IMG/VR virus record: IMGVR_UViG_3300023083_000008
Coordinates: 1-39,992 of that record
DNA from: a virus
Direction: 5' to 3' (one strand)
Length of the DNA: 39,992 bases
In this document: one piece after another, positions 19,207 to 27,387 of the stretch
Layout of the letters: each line of letters starts with the position of its first letter
How positions within the stretch are numbered: position 1 is the first letter of the stretch
Translations under genes and position numbers: made by a program
Notes under the pieces: model-generated
Seen by the model: only the letters and a program-made list of their open reading frames with translations
Databases searched by the model: none
What the model was told of the DNA's origin: nothing

Positions 19207-19925
19207 ACGTCTCAGACACCGCGATCTTGCTGACCTACGCGGCACTCGGCGACAACCGGACCGTGACCCGCGAGACGGCCGCGTTCTGGGCCGAGGTGCT
19301 GCGACCAGACATCAGCCTGGACGAAGCTCGCTCGGCTGTCTCGGCGCACTTCGCCAACTCGACCGAGTACCTGACCCCGGCGCACGTCAACGCTGAGGTC
19401 ACTCGTCAGCGCGAGGTGCGCAAGCGGCTGGTTCCCGATGTCATCCCACCTCGCGAACTGGCCGACCATCCTGAGCGCGGCTGGCAGTGGACGAAGGTCT
19501 GGCAGGACGCAGTGATCGCCGGCCACACCGAGGACCAAGCTCGTGCCATTGCGAACCACCGCTTTGAGATCGACGAGGACCTGACACCGCTGGCAATCGA
19601 GTCGTCGGAGCAAGTCGCACGGGTCGAATCGCTGGCTCAGATCATCGCGTCATCGAAGCCCGCACCTCGCAAGCGTGGACCCGTCATGCGAGTGCCCGCT
19701 CTCTGGGCTGCGGACGACGGCATCCAGATCCTCGACCCGGACGGCTGGCGAGACGCGGGTATCGACTTCCGCGCGCCGTGCACTCAGGAGGTCTACCGCG
19801 AGCTGGTGGCCACGTCGACCACCGGACCGTTCGAGCGACGCACCGAAGCAATCCCCACGCCGACACTCGCTCGGCATCAGAGCGGCAATGACGACGAGAG
19901 CACGACTACCGAGGAGAAGGCATGA
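19203..19925 (+). CDS. Helicase loader-like protein (G39P-type)
   Basis: 240 aa. The first 70 residues (TAILLTYAALGDNRTVTRETAAFWAEVL, read in parts; then DEARSAVSAHFANSTEYLTPAHVNAEV) match the helical domain of phage helicase loaders such as SPP1 G39P: a start on ageing residue counts, a Trp in the second helix, and a final Pro-x-x-V/I motif. The rest is a charged linker with KPAPRKRGPVMRVPALW and an acidic tail. It follows the initiator with ATGA overlap; together they would load host DnaB, as no phage helicase is present. Confidence 0.72.
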   Translation: MNVSDTAILLTYAALGDNRTVTRETAAFWAEVLRPDISLDEARSAVSAHFANSTEYLTPAHVNAEVTRQREVRKRLVPDVIPPRELADHPERGWQWTKVWQDAVIAGHTEDQARAIANHRFEIDEDLTPLAIESSEQVARVESLAQIIASSKPAPRKRGPVMRVPALWAADDGIQILDPDGWRDAGIDFRAPCTQEVYRELVATSTTGPFERRTEAIPTPTLARHQSGNDDESTTTEEKA

Positions 19926-20248
19926 CCTACACGACCCGACCGAAACCGACCTCGATGGTCGTCTGCGATCTGTGCGACGAGGAGATTGATCCCGAGGCGG
20001 ACGGCAGCCAAGGGCGCGCCAACCTCATGACCCGAGTGAGCCCGATCGCGCAAGTCACCGAGAGCACACATCACGGCATCCTCTCCTGGGGCCGTCGTCG
20101 AATCAGCCCCGAAGCCGACCCGATGCCCAGCGCCTCCTACGACTTCCACGGTCGCTGCATCGCCGAGCTCATAGAACGCGAGATTGCCATCCGCGAAGAA
20201 CTCGCACCCACGACGGCTGACGACGAGACGAAGGAGACGACGGCATGA
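19922..20248 (+). CDS. Zinc-binding hypothetical protein, 108 aa
   Basis: ATGA overlap upstream. VVCDLCDEEIDP (Cys15, Cys18) and DFHGRCIAEL (His76, Cys79) form one zinc site of treble-clef type. The C-terminal helix is acidic. No family recognised. Confidence 0.6.
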   Translation: MTYTTRPKPTSMVVCDLCDEEIDPEADGSQGRANLMTRVSPIAQVTESTHHGILSWGRRRISPEADPMPSASYDFHGRCIAELIEREIAIREELAPTTADDETKETTA

Positions 20249-20478
20249 GCGGATCACCGATGGAGACAAAGCACGAGGTCATGACCTGCCCAGCGTGCGG
20301 GTTCAAGATCATGGCGACGGTCACGATCGAACCAAATCTCGGGGTGGCGACACTCGGCGAAGACGGAACCGCGGTCGTGCCGATTAAGCCGACGATCGAG
20401 CGGTTCGTCATCAACCACCACTGCTCAGGACGACCCGCGAACGCTGTGGCTGGGGACGCTGACGGGGGTGCGGTGTGA
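20245..20478 (+). CDS. Zinc-ribbon-like protein, 77 aa
   Basis: ATGA overlap upstream. MTCPACGFKIMATVTI (Cys15, Cys18) begins a beta-ribbon; a later His-His-Cys (VINHHCSG) completes a possible zinc site. The middle has a run of beta residues. Function unknown. Confidence 0.6.
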   Translation: MSGSPMETKHEVMTCPACGFKIMATVTIEPNLGVATLGEDGTAVVPIKPTIERFVINHHCSGRPANAVAGDADGGAV

Positions 20479-20789
20479 GTGCCTTTGACGAGGTGCGTGA
20501 CCTCTTGGCATCGACGCCAGACAGTGGCGGGTGGACCTATGGCGGCGTTCATGGAGCACGAACGAATGCCGTTCTGATGCGAGAGGCGCGCAAGGAGCAA
20601 GAGGCAACCGTCGCTGCTCGCGAGGCGATCGCTGCATATCTGATCGAGCAGGCCGCGCTCAGATTCGACACGCACGGGCCATACGACGCCCGCGGTGCCG
20701 CATTTTGGGACATCGCAACCGGAATCCGCGAAGGACGCATCCCCACCACCCCACCACTGGCCGACGACACGACTGACGAGGAGAGCTGA
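20475..20789 (+). CDS. Hypothetical protein, 104 aa
   Basis: GTG start with GTGA overlap. A helical protein with a charged central helix (LMREARKEQEATVAAREAIA) and an acidic end. No family recognised; its TGA overlaps the ATG of the next gene. Confidence 0.6.
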   Translation: MSAFDEVRDLLASTPDSGGWTYGGVHGARTNAVLMREARKEQEATVAAREAIAAYLIEQAALRFDTHGPYDARGAAFWDIATGIREGRIPTTPPLADDTTDEES

Positions 20790-21142
20790 TGAGCGCCGAA
20801 CGATTAAGGGCTGCGGCGACGTTGCTGCGGGAGAGGGCCGAGGGCGCGACTGAGGGCAATCGGCGCGTTACTCACGACCCGTTGGGAACGCATGTCGAAA
20901 CGGACCTCGACGCAATGGGCCGCGTCGTGTTCGGGTCTTCGCACGATCGGGGACCGGAGCGCGTCGAAGGTGATGCGGCCTACATCGCGCTCATGGCTCC
21001 ACCCGTTGCGCTGGCACTGGCTGACTGGCTGGATGCGATGGCGGTGTTTGTGGACTCGGGCAACGACGTCCCGGGGATGCGAGGGCGCGGACTGACCGAA
21101 GCACTCGCCGTCGCCGACGCCATCCTCGGGACCCATCCATGA
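20789..21142 (+). CDS. Conserved hypothetical protein, 117 aa
   Basis: TGATG overlap. An N-terminal helix (AERLRAAATLLRERAEG) and a later helix (DAAYIALMAPPVALALADWL) resemble a small protein family often found in actinobacteria and their phages, in which the ALMAPPVALALADWLDA-like helix is conserved; no function is known. ATGA overlap with the next gene. Confidence 0.65.
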   Translation: MSAERLRAAATLLRERAEGATEGNRRVTHDPLGTHVETDLDAMGRVVFGSSHDRGPERVEGDAAYIALMAPPVALALADWLDAMAVFVDSGNDVPGMRGRGLTEALAVADAILGTHP

Positions 21143-21369
21143 CCGCCGCACCCGACCACGATGGTCGCGAGGGGCTGCTGGCGGATGTTGGGGTCTGGGA
21201 CGTGAGCGATCCGGTGACGAAGGTTGTTGCGGGGACGTTGGTGGCGAAAACACGATCTGAGGGCCTTGGGATTTGTGTGAGTGCTGGCGGTCATTCGGAC
21301 GACTCGACGGCTTACAGGGGCGCAGGGAGCGTCTCTGACGATGGAACTAACGGGAGCGGGACGGCATGA
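21139..21369 (+). CDS. Hypothetical protein, 76 aa
   Basis: ATGA overlaps at both ends. The first half (WDVSDPVTKVVAGTLVAKTR) is beta-like, the end is Gly/Ser/Asp-rich and probably disordered. No family recognised. Confidence 0.5.
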   Translation: MTAAPDHDGREGLLADVGVWDVSDPVTKVVAGTLVAKTRSEGLGICVSAGGHSDDSTAYRGAGSVSDDGTNGSGTA

Positions 21370-21635
21370 GCATGGAACCTTGGCCCGTCGTCGGCGAGTG
21401 TTTCAGCCGATACGTCGATGGACACTCCTGCCCCCAATGCGACGGCAGCCACAAGCACGCTTGGGCGGCATGGCTCGACGCGCCACATGCCGGATCGAGC
21501 AGTGGCACAACCGTCACGGGTGGCACAAGCGGCCCTGGCCTCCCTGTTCGCTGCAAGACCTGCGGCGGACGCAAATGCGACATGGCGACCTGCCTGCTGC
21601 GACGACACCACGGAGGTAACCATGAGCACTACTGA
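21366..21635 (+). CDS. Cys/His-rich zinc protein, 89 aa
   Basis: ATGA overlap upstream. Two candidate zinc sites: HSCPQCDGSHKHAW (Cys22, Cys25, His29, His31) and VRCKTCGGRKCDMATCLL followed by HHGGNH. A Gly/Ser/Thr linker separates them. The gene overlaps the next by 14 bp. Confidence 0.6.
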   Translation: MSMEPWPVVGECFSRYVDGHSCPQCDGSHKHAWAAWLDAPHAGSSSGTTVTGGTSGPGLPVRCKTCGGRKCDMATCLLRRHHGGNHEHY

Positions 21636-21798
21636 GCCCACGCCCATCCCAGTCGTGATCGACCAGCTCGCGGACGCGATACGCAACGGCAACGATCCCG
21701 AGGCTGTCCGGTTCAACCTCGACACACTCGTCGATCTCTGTCACCGGCTACACACCACAGCGGCGACGTACCGCGACATTGCGGGGCTGAACGAATGA
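21622..21798 (+). CDS. Small helical protein, 58 aa
   Basis: ATG with a strong GGAGGT site 6 nt upstream, inside the end of the preceding gene. Two helices (PVVIDQLADAIRNGND and FNLDTLVDLCHRLHTT). No family recognised. ATGA overlap with the next gene. Confidence 0.6.
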   Translation: MSTTEPTPIPVVIDQLADAIRNGNDPEAVRFNLDTLVDLCHRLHTTAATYRDIAGLNE

Positions 21799-21896
21799 CC
21801 ACCCACGCAGCAACCGACCGCTGGACCTGCACCTGCGGGCGACGATTCCCCGTTGCCTCGCTACTGGCTGACCACTTGAGAGGGATGGGCGAATGA
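21795..21896 (+). CDS. Mini zinc-finger peptide, 33 aa
   Basis: ATGA overlaps on both sides. WTCTCGRRFPVASLLADHL: Cys12, Cys14 and His27 recall half of a C2H2 finger with its hydrophobic core (Phe, Leu). Coupled to the next DNA-binding gene. Confidence 0.5.
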   Translation: MTTHAATDRWTCTCGRRFPVASLLADHLRGMGE

Positions 21897-22765
21897 CAAT
21901 CGACCTTGGACTCGACATCGCGCAGAGCTTGACCGCGATCGTCATCCTCTACCGCGACCTCGAGGACGAGGCGCTGCACAGATTCGCCGACAAGGAGCTG
22001 CCGGGTGGTGACGCGCTCGTGGCTATCGGACCAGTCGCGAACATGGAGGCATACGGCTACCGGCAACTGTCCGACCTGATGGGCCGCACCAACACCAAAG
22101 GCGGGATCGAGGATCCAGAGACGGACGACGCACCACCGCTACTGGTCCTCGCGTCGTGGCATGACGTGATCCGTGAGCACCGTGGACTTGCGCCATCGGA
22201 GAAGCGAGCGGCCATCACTCGTGAGGCTGACGGCATCAGAGCCTCGATCGACTGGATGCTGGCCGAGGACAAGGACGGGATGCCGAACTTCCTACCCGCC
22301 GACGAACTCGCCAAGGATCTACGCCGAGTCGTGGCCCGACTAGAGAATGTACTCAAGGCCGGCGATAGGCCCGACCGGATCAAAGCCGAGTGCATGTCCT
22401 GTCCGCCCGCGCCCAAACTCTCGGTCAAGCACGGCGACAACGAAGACCATAGCGACGACTCGTGGTACTGCGGCAACTGCAACGCGGCCTACGACATCGC
22501 AGGTGTGCGTGCGTGCTGGCGGCAGATGCTCGTGAAGCGTGGCGATCCGCCCGAGTGGGTCACCGTCATGCAGGCATCGACCGCTCTGGCACGCAGCCCT
22601 AAGTCCATCCGCAACTGGCTGAAGGATGCCAACGATCTCGGCATGCCGATCAAGCCCAAGGTCGCGAGCCGCACCGAGAACGGACGCATCGAGGTCAACT
22701 GGATCGACGCCCGTGCTGCTGACGACACGACACAGCGACGAGGAAGGTATAAGCAAATGGCATAG
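21893..22765 (+). CDS. DNA-binding protein with zinc ribbon and HTH, 290 aa
   Basis: ATGA overlap upstream. The N-terminal helical domain (1-160) is of unknown type. Cys167-x2-Cys170 and Cys193-x2-Cys196 (CMSC and WYCGNCNAAYD) form a zinc ribbon. Residues about 223-255 (VTVMQASTALARSPKSIRNW, then LKDANDLGMP) are a clear HTH that selects DNA. It is the last gene of the early operon, right before the early/late junction hairpin, so it is a candidate activator or antiterminator of the late genes (inference from position). Confidence 0.7.
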   Translation: MTIDLGLDIAQSLTAIVILYRDLEDEALHRFADKELPGGDALVAIGPVANMEAYGYRQLSDLMGRTNTKGGIEDPETDDAPPLLVLASWHDVIREHRGLAPSEKRAAITREADGIRASIDWMLAEDKDGMPNFLPADELAKDLRRVVARLENVLKAGDRPDRIKAECMSCPPAPKLSVKHGDNEDHSDDSWYCGNCNAAYDIAGVRACWRQMLVKRGDPPEWVTVMQASTALARSPKSIRNWLKDANDLGMPIKPKVASRTENGRIEVNWIDARAADDTTQRRGRYKQMA

Positions 22766-22779
22766 CGGCCATGCCTATC

Positions 22780-22788
22780 TGGTATCGT
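22780..22788 (+). promoter_or_regulatory. Candidate extended -10 promoter of the late operon
   Basis: TGG-TATCGT (22780-22788), an extended -10 pattern without a convincing -35, seven bases before the strong hairpin. If used, the transcript would begin with the hairpin. Confidence 0.3.
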
Positions 22789-22794
22789 TAGAGC

Positions 22795-22833
22795 CAACAC
22801 CGCGCTACTTGGCATCCCCAAGGCGCGGTGTTG
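22795..22833 (+). terminator. Strong hairpin at the early/late junction
   Basis: CAACACCGCGC (22795-22805) pairs perfectly with GCGCGGTGTTG (22823-22833). Inside, CTTGG (22808-22812) pairs with CCAAG (22818-22822), giving 16 bp interrupted by a TA bulge. No T run follows, so it may be a Rho-independent-like end of the early operon, an attenuator or a protected 5' end of the late mRNA. Confidence 0.7.
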
Positions 22834-22854
22834 TCGTCTCACGAGGAGGTCGCC

Positions 22855-23034
22855 ATGCGATCTGTTGAGTCGATGGATGACGCTGAGCTTGATGCCCGAC
22901 TCACGCGCTTGTACCGACAGCACGCGTCCGCACCACAGGTGAACCGCGCTGGCTGGCACACGCTGATCTCTGCCGTACTCGATGAGCAGAAGGTTCGGCG
23001 TGATGCTTGGTTGGCTGAGGGTGCGCGGGTGTGA
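22855..23034 (+). CDS. Small hypothetical protein at start of late operon, 59 aa
   Basis: ATG with an excellent GAGGAGGT site 5 nt upstream. A helical protein (SMDDAELDARLTRLYRQHA, then WHTLISAVLDEQKVRRDAWL). No family recognised. GTGA overlap with the HNH gene; a packaging-related role is possible. Confidence 0.65.
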   Translation: MRSVESMDDAELDARLTRLYRQHASAPQVNRAGWHTLISAVLDEQKVRRDAWLAEGARV

Positions 23035-23363
23035 GTCAGTACCACAAGCGGATCGACGGACGCACGAGACAGCGCATCAACCGCGCCATCCTTGCAGCGT
23101 CTGACATCTGCCACCTGTGCGGTCACCCCGGTGCTGATGCTGTGGACCACGTCATCCCACTGTCGCGAGGTGGCAGCGAAGAGTTGAGCAACAAGAAGCC
23201 GGCACATCACGACGTCGAGTGCGAGACGTGTGGGCATCGTTGCAACCGCGACAAGGGTGCACGCATCATCGCGCCCGTCATGCCTCGGTCGTCGTCTCTG
23301 ACTCGACCTCGAGGTGGGGGCCAGGCCCCTCCCCCGCCCGTTGCTACGGACCTACGGGGCTAG
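23031..23363 (+). CDS. HNH endonuclease
   Basis: 110 aa from GTG. Cys27-x2-Cys30, DHVIPLSRGG (Asp39-His40) with a following Asn, ECETCGHRCNRDKG (Cys64, Cys67, Cys71) match the zinc-HNH family: two Cys pairs hold zinc, and the His-Asn-(His/Lys) set cuts DNA. HNH proteins next to terminase genes (HK97 gp74 type) are known to be needed for DNA packaging with the terminase. The Pro-rich tail (GGGQAPPPP) is probably disordered. Confidence 0.88.
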   Translation: MSQYHKRIDGRTRQRINRAILAASDICHLCGHPGADAVDHVIPLSRGGSEELSNKKPAHHDVECETCGHRCNRDKGARIIAPVMPRSSSLTRPRGGGQAPPPPVATDLRG

Positions 23364-23407
23364 GGACTATCTCTCTCCGCATTTTTTCCACACAGGAGGT
23401 GGCTGCG

Positions 23408-23713
23408 ATGACTGCTCGCAAGACCACTCTCCGCGCTGTTGGAGAAGGCGAATCCGTTCCCCCTAAGCCGCCATCGACGGTCACAGCCGCGGCCACCAAG
23501 GGGACCATGCGCGACCTCCTCGCCGCGATGCGCGACCGGGTCGCCAAGGACGTCGAGAACGAGAACACGCCCGCTCGAGACCTGGCTGCTCTGACCAAAC
23601 GGCTGATGGAGATCGTGCGGGACATCGAGGCGATTGACGCCCGCGCCGAGCAGGAGGCCGACGAAGATGCCTCCGAAGTCGAAGACGGCGAGTTCAACGC
23701 CGCGTCTGTCTGA
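23408..23713 (+). CDS. terS: Terminase small subunit
   Basis: 101 aa, with an AGGAGGT site 9 nt upstream. A basic, Pro-rich start is followed by two long helices (TMRDLLAAMRDRVAKDVE and LAALTKRLMEIVRDIEAID) and an acidic tail, as in small terminases of actinophages. It would recognise phage DNA for packaging. The end overlaps the large-subunit start by 47 bp. The call rests mainly on context and helical layout. Confidence 0.75.
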   Translation: MTARKTTLRAVGEGESVPPKPPSTVTAAATKGTMRDLLAAMRDRVAKDVENENTPARDLAALTKRLMEIVRDIEAIDARAEQEADEDASEVEDGEFNAASV

Positions 23714-25175
23714 ATACGCCCGCTCATTCGTCTATCCGGCTGGGATCAAGAAGACGGTTTGGCCTCGCGTTGAAGCCAAGGGCAAGGAACTTGGGCTTGG
23801 CTTCGACTGGTGGCAGTCACAACTCGGAACCGTATGTCTCGGGTACGGCGACGACGGGCAGTATGTCGCCACGGTCGGCGGTATTGGTCTTTCGATCCCC
23901 CGGCAGGTCGGAAAGACGTACTTCGTCTTGGCGATGCTCACCATTCTCTGCATCCTGTTTCCCGGATTGCAGGTCGTTTGGACGGCGCACCACCTCCGCA
24001 CCTCCACCAAGACGTTCACGACCCTGCGCGGCATCTGCCGGCGCCCCAAGATCGCCCCGCACATCAAGTCGATGCGGTCGGCGAACGGTGAGCAGCAGGT
24101 CGAGTTCGCGAACGGTTCTACGATCATGTTCGGTGCGCGTTCGCAGGGCTTCGGCCGTGGCTTCGATGAGATCGACGTCGAGGTGTTCGACGAGGCGCAG
24201 ATCCTCGACGCCAAGGCGCTCGAGGACATGATCGCAGCGACGAACCAGGCCCGTCATGAGCATGGCGCGCTGCTGTTCTTCATGGGCACGCCGCCGCGGC
24301 AAACCGACCCGTCTGAAGCCTTTTCGACTCGTCGAGCTGATGCCAAGTCTGGCGACTCAGACGATTCAATCTGGCTCGAGATTGGCGCACGACCCGACAC
24401 TGACCCGGACGACCGGTCGCAGTGGCCGCTCATGAATCCTTCGTTCCCGAAGCGAACGCCGCTCACTTCGATCCTGCGTCTACGCAAGAACCTCAGCGAC
24501 GAGGACTCGTGGAACCGCGAGGGGCGCGGAATCTGGGACGCCATCAGCAACAACGGCGTTATTCCCCCGCCGACATGGGCAGAGCAGGGCCAGGGGCACT
24601 CCCTAGCCGTCGACCGCTTCGCTCTCGGCGTCGAGTGCGGCCCGGACCTCGCGTGGGCGTCTGTCGCTTTCGCTGGCGAGCGCGCTGACGGCGATTGGCA
24701 TCTTGAGCTAGACGAGGATCAGAACACGAAGGGCCGCGGGACAGCATGGCTAGTCCCGCACCTTGAGTACCTGCTGGCGAACAACTCGCAGATCCGCGCA
24801 GTCGTGGTTGATGTCGGCGGACCTGTCGCAGCCATGCTCGAGCAGCGTGCGAACTACCGCTGGTACTTCAAGGGCAGCAACATCGAGGCGACGCCCGTCA
24901 AGGTATCCGAGCTTGGTGTCGGGTGCGCGCAGGTACTCGACGGCATCATCTCAGGCTGGCTGCATCACATCGACCAGCCGCAGTTGAACGCCGCCGCACT
25001 GTCGGCCGGCAAGCGGCCCTTGGGTGACACGGGCATGTGGGTTTGGTCGCGCAAGATGGCCGAATCGGATATCACCCCCATCCAGGCGGGAACTCTGGCG
25101 CTGATTGGCGCGCAGAACACGATCGTTAGGACGCCGACCCTAGAGGTCGGCGGGCGGAGGGTGGTGACGTTCTGA
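23667..25175 (+). CDS. terL: Terminase large subunit
   Basis: 502 aa from ATG 23667 (AGGAGG at 23652). ATPase domain: Walker A-like IPRQVGKTY (77-85), Walker B VEVFDEA (171-177, with Asp175-Glu176), and a coupling motif LLFFMGTPP. The C-terminal RuvC/RNase H-like nuclease begins near LGVECGPDLAW and continues with AVVVDVGGPV; the first acid is Glu where many relatives have Asp. It pumps DNA into the procapsid and cuts headful or cos ends; its lineage (HK97/Gordonia-like) cannot be set without a search. The TGA overlaps the portal ATG. Confidence 0.95.
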   Translation: MPPKSKTASSTPRLSEYARSFVYPAGIKKTVWPRVEAKGKELGLGFDWWQSQLGTVCLGYGDDGQYVATVGGIGLSIPRQVGKTYFVLAMLTILCILFPGLQVVWTAHHLRTSTKTFTTLRGICRRPKIAPHIKSMRSANGEQQVEFANGSTIMFGARSQGFGRGFDEIDVEVFDEAQILDAKALEDMIAATNQARHEHGALLFFMGTPPRQTDPSEAFSTRRADAKSGDSDDSIWLEIGARPDTDPDDRSQWPLMNPSFPKRTPLTSILRLRKNLSDEDSWNREGRGIWDAISNNGVIPPPTWAEQGQGHSLAVDRFALGVECGPDLAWASVAFAGERADGDWHLELDEDQNTKGRGTAWLVPHLEYLLANNSQIRAVVVDVGGPVAAMLEQRANYRWYFKGSNIEATPVKVSELGVGCAQVLDGIISGWLHHIDQPQLNAAALSAGKRPLGDTGMWVWSRKMAESDITPIQAGTLALIGAQNTIVRTPTLEVGGRRVVTF

Positions 25176-26596
25176 TGTCGGTTGGCACCCTTGAGACGAT
25201 CGGCGTCCCGGACCTCACGCACCAGGAGCAGTCGTCGCTGGACGAGCTTGTGATGCAGTGGCGCGCCAAGCGTCCGCGCAACAACCTGCGGACGGCGTTC
25301 TACGACATGACCAACTCGGAGCGGTCGTTGATGAGCGGGCAGATCCCCGAGGTCATCCGTCGCCGCAAGTTCGTTCTGGGCTGGTCGGCCATCGCCGTCG
25401 ACAAGCTGAACCGCCGCTGCAATCTTGACGACTTCTACGACGCGGGCGGTATTGATCTCGACTCGCTCGGGCTCGACGCCTACATCAAGGACAACCGCCT
25501 GGCGTCTGAGGTGTCGCAGGCTGGCGTCTCTTCACTCATCCACGCGGTGTCGTGGCTAGTGACGACCCAGGGCGACACGCAGTCCGGCGAGCCCGAAGTG
25601 TTGACGCTAGCGAAGGACGCCACCTCCGCCACAGGGATCTGGGATGTCCGTCGTCGCGCGTTGCGATCCTTCCTGTCCATCACGGATCTCGATGACGGCG
25701 GCGAGCCCACCGCGATGACCATGTACCTGCCGAACCTCAACATCATCATGACGAAGAAGATCGGCACTTGGACCGTTGAGCGTCGCGCGCACATCTACGG
25801 CGTGCCCGTCGATCCGATGCGCTACAAGCCTCGCCTTGGACGCCCGTTCGGTTCGTCGCGCATCTCCCGTGCGGTCATGTCGTTCCACATCCAGGCGCTG
25901 GCCGCGATGATCCGAGCCGATGTCAACGGCGAGGCGTATAGCCTTCCGCGTTACGTGATGCTCGGTGCTGGCGAAGAAGCGTTCAAGAACGCAGACGGGT
26001 CCCCCAAAGCCGCCTGGCAGGCCGCTTGGGACGCGGTCTGGGCGATCGGCGACGATCTCGCGTCCGCAACCGTCAATCCGTCGTTGGGCCGCGCAGACGT
26101 CAAGCAATTCCATGGCCAGTCTCCCGAGCCGCAGAACGCGCATCTCCGGATGCTCGCGCAGATGTTCTCAGGCGAGACCGGAATCCCGATTGGCGAGCTC
26201 GGCATCATCGGCGATGCGAACCCGACCAGTGCGGAGGCGCTCAAGACATCGCGCGACGACCTGATCTCCGAGGCGGAACGGACGACGGACGACTGGACCC
26301 CCGACCTGTCGTCGGCCGCGACCCGCGCCCTGACGATGCTCAATGCCGGCGACGTGCCCGACAATCTAGACATTCGGCCCGCCTGGCGCAGCCCGATGCA
26401 CGAGTCGCGCGCACAGGCTGCGGATGCTGGCTCCAAAATCCTCGACAAGTCTCCGTGGCTCGCAGAGACCGACGTCGGACTCGAGCTTCTGGGCCTCACG
26501 CCCGATCAGATCCGGCGCGCGAAGGCTGAGCGGACGCGAGCCAATGGGCGCAACGTGCTGAACCAGATCGTCGAGCGCCGCAATGGCAACGCCTGA
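25175..26596 (+). CDS. Portal protein (SPP1 gp6-like)
   Basis: 473 aa, coupled to terL (TGATG). A long helical-beta protein with RRKFVLGWSAIAVDKLNRRC near the start, central RLGRPFGSSRISRAVM, and an MFSGETGIPIGELGIIGDAN segment, all typical of SPP1 gp6-like portals of actinophages. The dodecameric ring sits at one capsid vertex and is the docking site for terminase and tail connectors. The last 14 bp overlap the MuF gene, as usual for this gene pair. Confidence 0.93.
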   Translation: MSVGTLETIGVPDLTHQEQSSLDELVMQWRAKRPRNNLRTAFYDMTNSERSLMSGQIPEVIRRRKFVLGWSAIAVDKLNRRCNLDDFYDAGGIDLDSLGLDAYIKDNRLASEVSQAGVSSLIHAVSWLVTTQGDTQSGEPEVLTLAKDATSATGIWDVRRRALRSFLSITDLDDGGEPTAMTMYLPNLNIIMTKKIGTWTVERRAHIYGVPVDPMRYKPRLGRPFGSSRISRAVMSFHIQALAAMIRADVNGEAYSLPRYVMLGAGEEAFKNADGSPKAAWQAAWDAVWAIGDDLASATVNPSLGRADVKQFHGQSPEPQNAHLRMLAQMFSGETGIPIGELGIIGDANPTSAEALKTSRDDLISEAERTTDDWTPDLSSAATRALTMLNAGDVPDNLDIRPAWRSPMHESRAQAADAGSKILDKSPWLAETDVGLELLGLTPDQIRRAKAERTRANGRNVLNQIVERRNGNA

Positions 26597-27311
26597 CGAG
26601 GTCCGCACCGCACTGGGGGCCGTCACTGCCACCGCAGCCGGCGAACTGGCTGCTGCTGCGGAGCCAGCCGAGACCGCCGAGGACCTGCGGACGCTGCTGT
26701 TCTTAGCCGCCCCGATCATCGTCAGCGACTACTCGGACGGCGCTGCGGCGCTCGCTCTGGACTGGTACGAGGAACTGCGGGAGATCGCGGCCCCTCGCCG
26801 ACCGTTCGCTCCTGAGCCGATCCGTCTTGTGACCGACGACTACGTGCGCTCGGTCATTGCGGCATCAACTGCGGCGCTGGCCGGAAACCCCGCGGGTGCG
26901 CCAACCGAAACCTTCGATGTGGCGCTCAGGCTGGTCGTCGACAGCATTCCCGAGATCGTCGCAGACGGCTTCCGGGACACCATCACGACCAACGCGATCA
27001 ACGATCCTGCGTCGGCGGGCTGGAAGCGCTTCGCCCGCCCCGGCGCTTGCAAGTTCTGTTTGATGCTGGCGGCTAAGGGCGCGGTCTTCACGGAAAAGAC
27101 TGCTCGGTTCGCAGCTCACGGCGCCGTCATGAACGGCAACCGCAAAGGCGGCGACTGTCGGTGCGTTGCCGGCCCAGAGTTCGGTAGCCCGGACGTCTGG
27201 GTGGAAGCGACGCCGATGCAGTACATGGCCTCGCAGCGCAACCGCACAGCGAAACAGAAGGCGAAGCTCCGCGAGTATCTCGCCGAGAACTTCGCCGACG
27301 CGCCCGGTTAG
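26583..27311 (+). CDS. MuF-like minor capsid protein
   Basis: 242 aa, start overlapping the portal gene. Helical N-terminal region (1-140), then the MuF-type module: WKRFARPGACKFCLML (Cys156, Cys159), HGAVMNGNRKGGDCRCV (His179, Cys192, Cys194), a zinc-like cluster that is well conserved in actinophages. It is ejected or placed inside the capsid near the portal in relatives. No fused toxin or protease domain is seen at the C-terminus, in contrast to some MuF proteins. Confidence 0.88.
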   Translation: MATPDEVRTALGAVTATAAGELAAAAEPAETAEDLRTLLFLAAPIIVSDYSDGAAALALDWYEELREIAAPRRPFAPEPIRLVTDDYVRSVIAASTAALAGNPAGAPTETFDVALRLVVDSIPEIVADGFRDTITTNAINDPASAGWKRFARPGACKFCLMLAAKGAVFTEKTARFAAHGAVMNGNRKGGDCRCVAGPEFGSPDVWVEATPMQYMASQRNRTAKQKAKLREYLAENFADAPG

Positions 27312-27387
27312 GCGCCCACGATCTCCCGTCACAAGACGGGCCTACGCCCACGCTCGGCGGTAACGAGCGGTCCCGAAGGAGCATCAG
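27312..27387 (+). promoter_or_regulatory. 76-bp gap before the scaffold gene, two small hairpins
   Basis: CCCGT-CACAAG-ACGGG (about 27325-27340) and GCTCG-7 nt-CGAGC lie between the MuF and scaffold genes; a GAAGGAG ribosome site follows. Possible RNA processing or weak attenuation point before the most strongly expressed capsid genes. Confidence 0.3.

Noticed and set aside
23313-23386. Terminator before the small terminase gene (GGGGCC-A-GGCCCC plus a T6 run)
   Set aside because: The hairpin lies in the HNH coding end with a 1-nt loop, and the T run is about 50 bp away, so the two do not form one terminator.
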